Positions 35,627-42,695 of a stretch of 64,000 nt of DNA are shown here, piece after piece. The stretch covers positions 1,501,605-1,565,604 of the forward strand of contig KL662191.1 in the NCBI GenBank assembly GCA_000733415.1, given 5' to 3'. Position numbers and translations under genes: made by a program. The stretch comes from [Leptolyngbya] sp. JSC-1 (GTDB lineage: Bacteria > Cyanobacteriota > Cyanobacteriia > Elainellales > Elainellaceae). Position 1 is the first letter of the stretch; each line of letters starts with the position of its first letter. The notes under the pieces are model-generated. The model searched no databases and had not been told where the DNA came from. It saw nothing but the letters and a program-made list of their open reading frames with translations.

Positions 35627-37084
35627 ATGGTCACCACAGCAGAAAAAACCAACATTGGCTATATCAGTCAGGTCATTGGTCCCGTTGTCGATGTTCGATT
35701 TCCCGCGGGACAGATGCCCAAGATCTACAATGCTCTTTCCATTAAGGGCACCAATTCGGCAGGGCAAGAAGTTTCCGTTATCTGTGAAGTACAGCAGCTT
35801 CTGGGCGACAACCAGGTGCGGTCGGTGGCAATGAGTTCCACAGACGGTCTGGTGCGCGGCATGGAAGTGGTCGATACGGGTGCTCCGATTAGCGTTCCGG
35901 TCGGTACCGCTACCTTGGGGCGAATTTTCAACGTTTTGGGTGAGCCGGTCGATAACAAAGGTCCTGTAGACACCAGCGAGACCTCGCCGATTCACCGTCC
36001 TGCGCCTAAGCTGACCGAGCTGGAAACCAAACCTTCGGTGTTTGAGACCGGCATCAAGGTGATTGACCTGCTCACTCCCTATCGTCGTGGCGGCAAGATT
36101 GGCTTGTTTGGCGGCGCGGGCGTCGGCAAGACCGTAATTATGATGGAGCTGATCAACAACATTGCCACCCAACATGGGGGCGTGTCGGTGTTTGGCGGTG
36201 TGGGCGAACGAACCCGCGAAGGCAACGACCTATACAATGAAATGATCGAGTCGGGCGTAATCGACAAAGATAACCCGGCTAACTCTAAGATCGCGCTGGT
36301 TTACGGTCAGATGAACGAACCACCCGGAGCCAGAATGCGGGTTGGTCTGTCGGCACTGACCATGGCTGAATACTTCCGGGATGTCAACAAGCAAGACGTG
36401 CTGCTGTTCATCGACAATATCTTCCGGTTTGTACAAGCCGGTTCTGAAGTGTCTGCGCTACTGGGCCGGATGCCTTCTGCGGTCGGATACCAGCCTACCC
36501 TCGGTACCGACGTGGGCGATCTGCAAGAGCGGATTACCTCGACCACCGAAGGTTCGATTACCTCGATTCAGGCTGTTTATGTGCCAGCCGATGACTTGAC
36601 CGATCCCGCTCCTGCCACTACCTTTGCCCACCTGGACGGAACCACCGTACTCTCGCGTGGTCTAGCTTCCAAGGGGATCTATCCGGCTGTGGACCCGCTG
36701 GATTCGACTTCAACCATGTTGCAGCCCAGCGTGGTTGGTGATGAGCACTATGGCACCGCTCGTGCTGTGCAGGCGACGCTACAGCGCTACAAAGAACTGC
36801 AAGACATCATTGCTATTCTCGGTCTTGACGAGTTGTCGGAAGATGACCGTCTCACCGTGGCGCGGGCGCGGAAAATTGAGCGCTTCCTGTCTCAACCCTT
36901 CTTTGTGGCCGAGGTCTTCACCGGCTCTCCGGGCAAATATGTGCCGCTGGAAAAAACCATCAAAGGCTTTCAGATGATTCTGTCGGGTGACCTCGATGAA
37001 CTGCCAGAGCAAGCCTTCTATATGGTAGGCGACATCGATGAAGCCATTGCCAAGGGTGAAAAACTGAAGGCAGAAGGGAAATAA
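35627..37084 (+). CDS. atpD: ATP synthase F1 subunit beta
   Basis: 485 residues (called atpB in cyanobacteria). Catalytic subunit of the F1 rotary ATP synthase on thylakoid and plasma membranes. P-loop GGAGVGKTVIMMELINN, the catalytic Glu in GERTREGNDLY, and the DELSEDD sequence (DELSEED in most species) are present. The cyanobacterial pattern of atpB followed by atpC away from atpA is kept. Confidence 0.98.
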   Translation: MVTTAEKTNIGYISQVIGPVVDVRFPAGQMPKIYNALSIKGTNSAGQEVSVICEVQQLLGDNQVRSVAMSSTDGLVRGMEVVDTGAPISVPVGTATLGRIFNVLGEPVDNKGPVDTSETSPIHRPAPKLTELETKPSVFETGIKVIDLLTPYRRGGKIGLFGGAGVGKTVIMMELINNIATQHGGVSVFGGVGERTREGNDLYNEMIESGVIDKDNPANSKIALVYGQMNEPPGARMRVGLSALTMAEYFRDVNKQDVLLFIDNIFRFVQAGSEVSALLGRMPSAVGYQPTLGTDVGDLQERITSTTEGSITSIQAVYVPADDLTDPAPATTFAHLDGTTVLSRGLASKGIYPAVDPLDSTSTMLQPSVVGDEHYGTARAVQATLQRYKELQDIIAILGLDELSEDDRLTVARARKIERFLSQPFFVAEVFTGSPGKYVPLEKTIKGFQMILSGDLDELPEQAFYMVGDIDEAIAKGEKLKAEGK

Positions 37085-37086
37085 AT

Positions 37087-37249
37087 AAGTTTTGAATGTT
37101 GAGTTTTGAGTTTTGAGTTGAAACTGATTGTAGGGCTGTTCTGAGAGCTGGTCCTAATTAGAGGACGGCTTCAGAGGAAGTGAGCAACAGCACTCAAGCT
37201 AGTTCCAATCGTTCAAAACTCAGAACTCAAAACTTAAAACTTAAAACTT
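37087..37249. repeat. Inverted AGTTTTGAGTT-type repeats between atpB and atpC
   Basis: 37087-37120 holds GTTTTGA/GTTTTGAGTT units; 37214-37249 holds the opposite strand form (CAAAACTC ... AAAACTTAAAACTT). The arms could pair across a loop of about 95 nt in the mRNA. Same repeat type as 16593-16648. Confidence 0.75.
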
Positions 37250-37260
37250 GGAGAGAAACT

Positions 37261-37677
37261 ATGCCATTAACAGTTCGTGTTGTTGCTCCTGACAAAACGG
37301 TTTGGGATGCAGCAGCTGAAGAAGTGATATTGCCCAGTACGACGGGTCAGTTAGGGGTACTACCGGGTCACGCACCGCTCTTGACTGCTCTGGATGTCGG
37401 CGTCATGCGCGTCCGGGCGAATCGGGAATGGTTGGCAATTGCCCTGATGGGCGGCTTTGCTGAGGTAGAAAACGACGAAGTCACCATTCTGGTGAATGCC
37501 GCAGAACGAGGCGATGCCATCAACCTAGAAGAAGCACGCACTGCTTACACCGAAGCTATGCGTAAGTTCGATCAGGTCGAGAGTGGCGATAATCGTCAGG
37601 CCAAACTTCAGGCTGAACGATCAATGCGGCGTGCTCGTGCCCGATTCCAGGCGGCTGGAGGCATGGTGCAGGTTTAG
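37261..37677 (+). CDS. atpC: ATP synthase F1 subunit epsilon
   Basis: 138 residues from the ATG at 37261, which follows TTGGAGAGAAACT; the frame is open earlier but that part is repeat DNA. Family marks: MPLTVRVVAPDKTVWD, STTGQLGVLPGHAPLLTALDVG, and a C-terminal helical pair (AERGDAINLEEARTAYTEAMRK). It regulates and couples rotation in F1. Confidence 0.96.
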   Translation: MPLTVRVVAPDKTVWDAAAEEVILPSTTGQLGVLPGHAPLLTALDVGVMRVRANREWLAIALMGGFAEVENDEVTILVNAAERGDAINLEEARTAYTEAMRKFDQVESGDNRQAKLQAERSMRRARARFQAAGGMVQV

Positions 37678-37750
37678 GTTAGAGAACTAAATCGCCTGCA
37701 TTTTGCTCGCAGGAATTCTGTGAATACAGCGGACAAATGCAAATACAGTG

Positions 37751-37785
37751 AAACCCAACGGCTGATGAGTCAACTGTTGGGTTTT
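37751..37785 (+). terminator. Probable terminator of atpB-atpC
   Basis: AAACCCAAC pairs with GTTGGGTTT around a 15-nt interval, with a TTTT end. Located 74 bp after the atpC stop. Confidence 0.6.
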
Positions 37786-37822
37786 GCACTTTAACTCTTT
37801 AACTGTTTTGCACTTTAATTAG

Positions 37823-37976
37823 CTACCGTGTCCACACAAGTCGAGGATCCCCCCTAACCTCCCTTAAATCAAGGGGGAAGAGGCGCAGCCTGTGCGCAGC
37901 ACCTACCAATCAGGGATTGAAGTCCCCCTTGATCTACGCCGAAGGCGCATCCCCGTAGGGGCTTAGGGGGATTGTG
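37823..37976 (-). repeat. Dispersed repeat, copy 2 (inverted relative to 19882-20010)
   Basis: ACCGTGTCCACACAAGTCGA, GGATCCCCCCTAAC, AAGGGGGAAGAGGCG, TGCGCAGCACCTACCAATCA and GGGATTGAAGTCCCCCTTGA match copy 1 block by block on the opposite strand. Confidence 0.85.
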
Positions 37977-38126
37977 CTATGCACACGCTGCGCGAACAAA
38001 CTCATTATCCGCGCCAGCGAGACGCTGGCACTACGGCTCGTCAAAGTGAACAATCTAACAGAGCATCCACTCGCTTGACCTATTCCTAGCAGCTAAAGCC
38101 AATTCTGGCTCCTGCCTCCTGACTTC

Positions 38127-38408
38127 TTACTGCTCCCCTTCCGGGTTGCTGCTAGACGCGGTATCTACCCCGCTCGTTGCATCAGCCGGACGAATTGCGA
38201 CAATTTTGCCGCCCATCCGTGTAATCCGCTGCATTTCCTGGTTCATGCGATTGTAAGGAACTTGAATAAAAATACTGCTGCTGGTACGCATTGCATAGTT
38301 ATTTTTATCGGTTTGATCGTTTTGGCGTAAGCCAGTCACCTCATAGACAAAAACGCGATTCTCAGCTGACGAGGAAGACGGGTTTGTTAATACGGATTGT
38401 CCTAACAT
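38127..38408 (-). CDS. cpcD: Phycobilisome rod-capping linker
   Basis: 93 residues, a lone CpcD domain: VFVYEVTGLRQNDQTDKNNYAMRTSSSIFIQVPYNRMNQEMQRITRMGGKIVAI. It caps the outer end of phycocyanin rods. A Ser/Thr/Glu-rich C-terminal tail of about 18 residues is longer than in typical CpcD. Last gene of the cpc operon, 226 bp after the second large linker. Confidence 0.93.
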   Translation of the reverse strand: MLGQSVLTNPSSSSAENRVFVYEVTGLRQNDQTDKNNYAMRTSSSIFIQVPYNRMNQEMQRITRMGGKIVAIRPADATSGVDTASSSNPEGEQ

Positions 38409-38634
38409 GGTGATCAGTCTCCATCAAGAATTCATCCAGGTTGATACGAAATTGGCGTTGCTGGTAGGAGATTGGAACTGTGGGGCCACGAGCGAGATAC
38501 CCTTATGAATCTTTAGCTGATTCAGCTCAGGAAAACATCCAGCTTCTATCCTCAAAAGCACCAATATCTTCAGCAACGCCCTATGTTTGATTACAGCTTG
38601 AGCCGAAGCCAATATACGCAGTAACTGTCCCTGC

Positions 38635-39504
38635 CTAGTGGGCCAGCGTTACACTCGCAACCTTGCCTCCCATCTTGTTAATTTGCTGGAGGGTGCTGGA
38701 GAGCTGCTCATAAGGCACAATAAATTCCCGGTTGCTGCGGCGCACCTTGGGATATCTCGGCAGACTGATGCCGGCCACTTCAATTCGGTACAACCGCTCT
38801 GAAGTACCCGGTACGGCGCTACCAAACACCCGATTGGGTACCACACTCCGCTTAGATGGCAGATAGGCAAAGCCCTCACTGCTACCCGAAGGCGCAACCA
38901 CGGCTGAAGCACTATTGCGAGCCAGTTCTGCGGCCAGCCGAGGTGACGTACCCCCGATCTGCGCCCGGTCGCTATTGGCATAGCCGCGATAAAGGCGGAA
39001 CATGCGGGTAAAGCCGACGGTTTTTTGCCCGGTTTGGGTTTCAAAGCCGCGATAGTAGGGCACGATGGAATCGCCAAAATTCATCTCGTACTCTTCCGAG
39101 TCGATGTAGGAATCGATGTCGGCCTCGAAGCCTTCGTTTTGGTAACGGTCGAGGTGCTCGATCACTTCCGCTTCGTCGTAAGGAGCACGACCCAGCAAAT
39201 GCTTGATGTTTAGCTCGATCACCCGTGTTTGGAAGTGGGGATAGAGGAATTTGCGCTTATAGAGTTCCGATTTAGCAACGGCTCGCACAAATTCCCGCAC
39301 GGTTAGCTGCCCATTTTTGAGCAGCGACTCCAGACTCGTCAGGCGTTCCGATTCCATCAGGTAATCGTTGCCTAGCACCTGCCGATAAACAGCATTAATG
39401 ACAGTCTTAGCATCCTCCGGCGACCAGTTTGGCCGCAGCTCAACTGGCCTCGTTTCAGTGAAGCCACTTGTTCCCAAACGGGATGCTCCGGTTGTAATTG
39501 CCAC
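38635..39504 (-). CDS. cpcC: Phycocyanin-associated rod linker (second of two)
   Basis: 289 residues. An N-terminal PBS-linker domain (VELRPNWSPEDAKTVINAVYRQVLGND, LLGRAPYDEAEV, RGFETQTGQKTVGFTRMFRLYRGYANSDR) is joined to a C-terminal CpcD domain (YRIEVAGISLPRYPKVRRSNREFIVPYEQLSSTLQQINKMGGKV). This two-domain plan is that of CpcC rod linkers, not of CpcL or CpcG. In a cpcB-A-H-I-D type operon this would match CpcI or CpcH. Confidence 0.94.
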   Translation of the reverse strand: MAITTGASRLGTSGFTETRPVELRPNWSPEDAKTVINAVYRQVLGNDYLMESERLTSLESLLKNGQLTVREFVRAVAKSELYKRKFLYPHFQTRVIELNIKHLLGRAPYDEAEVIEHLDRYQNEGFEADIDSYIDSEEYEMNFGDSIVPYYRGFETQTGQKTVGFTRMFRLYRGYANSDRAQIGGTSPRLAAELARNSASAVVAPSGSSEGFAYLPSKRSVVPNRVFGSAVPGTSERLYRIEVAGISLPRYPKVRRSNREFIVPYEQLSSTLQQINKMGGKVASVTLAH

Positions 39505-39551
39505 AGATGATTCTCCTTCAATAGAGTCCGATCAGTCAGATTCGATGAGTA

Positions 39552-40370
39552 TTAGGCTGGGGAGATGTCAACCACGCGGCTGCCTCGTTGGTTCAAGCGC
39601 TGGAGCGTAGGAGAAAGCTGCTCGTAGCTCACCAGAAACTCACTGGTACTGCGCCGAATTTGAGGGGTGCGTCCGCTAGCGGCTTGGGTAACTCGCACCC
39701 GGAAGAGTTGACCGCGATTGCCCCGATTCGTGCTTGCCAACCCTTTGCCAAACCCAGGGGTTCTAACCGGCGTTGCCGAATTCAGAGCTAGTTCCTGAGT
39801 CAGTGCGCCAGCCTTGTTTTTACCCTGAGAGCGGTCACTGTTGGCATAGCCCCGGTAGAGCTGGAACATGCGGTTGAAACCAACCGTTTTTTGGCCGCGC
39901 TGGGTTTCAAAGCCGCGATAGTGGGGCACAATCGATTCGCCAAAATTTTCTTGATATTCGATGGAATCAATGTAGGAATCAATTTCAGCTTCGTATCCCT
40001 GCTGCTGATACAGATTGACATGGGCAGCAATTTCCGCCTCGTCGTAAGGGGCACGGCCCAGCAGATGTTTATAGTTCAACTCAATAAAACGAACTTGGGG
40101 AGTCGAATAGAAAAACTTTTTCCGATAGAGTTCAGATTGAGCCAAAGCCCGAACAAAATCCCGCACGCTGATACTGCCCCGACGCAGCAGTGACTCTGCA
40201 CTCGTCAACCGCTCCGACTCCATCACATGATCATTGCCAAACACCTGCCGATAGGCAGCATTGATCACGGTTTGGACATCATCTTCGCTCCAATTTGCCC
40301 GCAGTTCTACTGGCGGAGTGTCAATAAACGGCTCCACGCCGAGCTGCCGAGCTGCCATAGTACTTGTCAT
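39552..40370 (-). CDS. cpcC: Phycocyanin-associated rod linker (first of two)
   Basis: 272 residues with the same two-domain plan as the next gene: VELRANWSEDDVQTVINAAYRQVFGND, LLGRAPYDEAEI, RGFETQRGQKTVGFNRMFQLYRGYANSDR, and a C-terminal FLVSYEQLSPTLQRLNQRGSRV. The pair are clearly paralogues from a local duplication. Two tandem linkers allow rods of three discs. Lies behind the cpcA-cpcC hairpin. Confidence 0.94.
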   Translation of the reverse strand: MTSTMAARQLGVEPFIDTPPVELRANWSEDDVQTVINAAYRQVFGNDHVMESERLTSAESLLRRGSISVRDFVRALAQSELYRKKFFYSTPQVRFIELNYKHLLGRAPYDEAEIAAHVNLYQQQGYEAEIDSYIDSIEYQENFGESIVPHYRGFETQRGQKTVGFNRMFQLYRGYANSDRSQGKNKAGALTQELALNSATPVRTPGFGKGLASTNRGNRGQLFRVRVTQAASGRTPQIRRSTSEFLVSYEQLSPTLQRLNQRGSRVVDISPA

Positions 40371-40415
40371 CGCTCAGATCCTCAATTGCAATTAGAGAAA
40401 CAGGAGAAAACAATG

Positions 40416-40485
40416 CCAGGACAACAGCCTAATACACGCCGCACGCGCTACAACACGCCGCACGCGCATTATGCCGCTGTCCTGG
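40416..40485 (-). terminator. Stem-loop between cpcA and the linker genes
   Basis: CCAGGACA (40416-40423) pairs with TGTCCTGG (40478-40485). The loop carries a perfect direct repeat ACACGCCGCACGCGC (40434-40448 and 40453-40467). There is no T-run, so it is more likely a processing or attenuation structure that sets the ratio of cpcBA to linker mRNA, as hairpins at this position do in other cpc operons. The type field is the nearest available. Confidence 0.55.
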
Positions 40486-40498
40486 AGGCAAAAGAGCC

Positions 40499-40987
40499 TT
40501 AGCTCAGAGCATTGATGGCATAGTCAATGTAGGAATTGGCTTCTACCGCTGGGTCGCCAGATAGGCCGTGGTTTGCCTTGATGTACTTCAGAGCTTCCAC
40601 ATACCAGCTGGGAGACAGATCAAAGGTGCGGTTGATTTCAGCCAAACCGGAGATCAGGTAATCATCCATTGGACCCGTGCTGCCTGCAACTAGACAGTAG
40701 GTGATCATGCGGATGTAGTAGCCGATGTCCCGCACACACTTCGCACGGCCCGTGTTGCTGGATGCATAGTTGGAGCCTTGCATTTGCGTGGTGTAGGGGA
40801 ACTTCTGATACACCGCGTTAGCAGCGCCTTCAGCCAAGCTTTGTGCTTTAGAGCTGAGAGATTTTGCAGCATCTAGGCTAGCTGTAGCTTGACGCATCCG
40901 ACCAAATGCGACCTGAAGTTCAGCCGAGCTGAGGAAACGACCTTGAGAATCTGCGGTTGCGACTGCCTCTGTTAAAGGAGTTTTCAT
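40499..40987 (-). CDS. cpcA: C-phycocyanin alpha chain
   Basis: 162 residues from MKTPLTEAVA (ATG at 40987); the frame is open upstream but the family start is clear. Bilin-binding Cys84 is in GRAKCVRDIGYYIRM. Forms the alpha-beta monomer of the phycocyanin rod. Located 134 bp after cpcB; with standard residues it should carry one phycocyanobilin. Confidence 0.98.
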   Translation of the reverse strand: MKTPLTEAVATADSQGRFLSSAELQVAFGRMRQATASLDAAKSLSSKAQSLAEGAANAVYQKFPYTTQMQGSNYASSNTGRAKCVRDIGYYIRMITYCLVAGSTGPMDDYLISGLAEINRTFDLSPSWYVEALKYIKANHGLSGDPAVEANSYIDYAINALS

Positions 40988-41120
40988 ACTGGATGACCTC
41001 TCAATAAATGTGGAAAAGTGTGCAAAGTGTAAGCGTTGATGCTTGATCAGATAGAGCCGCCTTATTCGCAATTAGGCAAACCCTAAGCGACAAGTAAGCG
41101 ACAAACGAGCAACGAGCGCA

Positions 41121-41639
41121 TTAAGCAACAGCCGCAGCAGCCCGATCAAAGTAGCCGCCCAGCTCAGACATCAGGGAGCTGCAATCGCCACGAGTCACAC
41201 CATTGGGGTCGTTAGCAATCGCAATGGCTGCATCCTTCATTTTTTGTACGCCAACAGCCACCGAAGCACCGGGCACACCTAGAGCCAGGTAGGTCTCGCG
41301 CAACCCATTCAGGCAGCGATCATCGAGGACGCTAGCATCGCCAGTAAAGGCTGCGTAGGTGACATAGCGCAAAATGATTTCCATGTCGCGCAAGCAAGCT
41401 GCCATCCGCCGGTTGGTGTAAGCATTACCGCCCGGAGCGATCAGCTGAGATTGCTCAGCAAACAGAGCACGAGCTGCATCGGCCACGATCTTGGAGGAAT
41501 TGGAGGTGATACGGTTAACCACATCCAAGCGCTTGCTGCCTTCAGCAACCATGTTCTTCAGGGCATCAATTTGCGAATCACTGATGAATTCGCCGCGAGC
41601 ATCCGCTTGAGCAACCACTTTAGTGAAAGCGTCTAGCAT
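41121..41639 (-). CDS. cpcB: C-phycocyanin beta chain
   Basis: 172 residues. Bilin sites Cys82 (RRMAACLRDMEII) and Cys153 (VTRGDCSSL) are both present, as is Asn72 (GGNAYTN), the residue methylated by CpcM. First gene of the operon. Its upstream region of about 1 kb is divergent to a cyanobacteriochrome-like kinase and contains an exact RcaC-type L box at 42024-42041, roughly 385 bp from the start codon, implying a long leader. Confidence 0.98.
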   Translation of the reverse strand: MLDAFTKVVAQADARGEFISDSQIDALKNMVAEGSKRLDVVNRITSNSSKIVADAARALFAEQSQLIAPGGNAYTNRRMAACLRDMEIILRYVTYAAFTGDASVLDDRCLNGLRETYLALGVPGASVAVGVQKMKDAAIAIANDPNGVTRGDCSSLMSELGGYFDRAAAAVA

Positions 41640-42023
41640 TCTAGTTATCTCCTAATCATTGACTTGAGTTTGGATTGGCTCAAAGCCTACGTGATTGATT
41701 TTGCTTGTCCGCCATCATTTCGACCAGAGATTGACACACGAATCTGTGCGATTTAATAAACCGTCGCAGTATCGGCGTCAGGAACAGATTCATTGAGCTA
41801 TGTTCGTTTAGCTACATCTGAACTATCTCTGATCAGTCAAACTATTTGGCGAGGCAAACAATCCTAACGAGTGTCCAGACCTCACCCTACGGTCATCTCA
41901 ATGGAGTATTTCAAATCGATCATCTTAATGGCGTTCGAGTGAGTTTTTAAGAATCCTGACCCCCGACCTAAACAGCCCGGAGGCCAGTTGCTTTTGGACC
42001 ACCATCGATTAAAGCAACCTGTT

Positions 42024-42041
42024 TGTGCAAACTTTGTGCAA
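42024..42041 (-). promoter_or_regulatory. RcaC L box upstream of cpcB
   Basis: On the minus strand the sequence is TTGCACA-AAGT-TTGCACA, an exact match to the TTGCACA-N4-TTGCACA direct repeat bound by RcaC in Fremyella diplosiphon. Its orientation points to cpcB. I do not see a good -10 box at 16-18 nt, so the start site is uncertain. Confidence 0.85.
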
Positions 42042-42235
42042 TTTTAGCAGCATTAAATCACAATCCGGTTAAGAAATGTTGAGAACGCCGCAAACTCTCT
42101 CAGCGCAAGCAGTTCCAGGTTCGCAGTCAAATGAAATAGGCGTAAACTATCTTTACATTGTTTTATGTCTTTTAACAGTAGTGAGGAATGATTTTAGGGG
42201 TCAGGGGGTAGGGGGTAGGAGTTGCAAATTAGTAG

Positions 42236-42259
42236 GTCTGTTCAGAATTCTGTGTCAAT
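42236..42259. repeat. 24-bp sequence shared with 34698-34721
   Basis: Identical 24 bases at both places; see the entry at 34698. Confidence 0.7.
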
Positions 42260-42695
42260 TTGTCAATTGAATGGTTCAAATAAAGTGTCTCAAATTCCAT
42301 TCCACTCGCGAGTGAATAGCGGGTTGGTAGAGTAACGTCTGGCCATCCAGATTAGGGTCACTGAGTGCACTCCTACAGTAGTCCTGAAGAATCACAGCTT
42401 GGACCCTCCGCACGCAGACGAGGGCAAACGTTCAGCGCGCTTGTAGTGTACTTCCAATAGCCCGCAAATCAATTGCGGGTAAGCCTCCTGGCCCCTCAAG
42501 TACTCCCTCTACCTAAAATAAACTTTTGTAAACTCAATTCATCAAATTTGAAGTTTTACTGCAATCGCTAAAGCTAGGATTAAGGAGTTGATTGGAGTAT
42601 AAGTCAGTGCTGTGCTTTTTGGCGGCGTTTTGAGTGCTGCTGTTTGATAAGTATGTTTTTGAGGTTTATAAAGTAAACTTTTGTGTAGTGCCACG

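Larger units (their letters stand above)
37678..38126. other. Gene-free stretch after atpC
   Basis: Contains the atpC terminator, two direct TTTTGCACTTTAA units (37783-37795 and 37806-37818), the dispersed repeat 37823-37976 and a perfect hairpin GCCAGCG-AGA-CGCTGGC at 38013-38029. No gene. Confidence 0.6.
41640..42695. other. Divergent regulatory region cpcB / histidine kinase
   Basis: No supported gene. Holds the L box (42024-42041), a structured element (41970-42024), the IS-end-like repeat 42236-42259 and a GGGGGTAGGGGGTAGG tract near 42203. Confidence 0.6.

Noticed and set aside
37783..37818. Another L box from two TTTTGCACTTTAA units after atpC
   Set aside because: Half-sites are TTGCACT and lie 23 bp apart rather than 11, so spacing and last base do not fit.
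41950..42060. A 29-codon minus-strand frame ending QVALIDGGPKATGLRAV upstream of cpcB
   Set aside because: No start codon after the preceding stop, and it overlaps the L box and stem; most likely chance.
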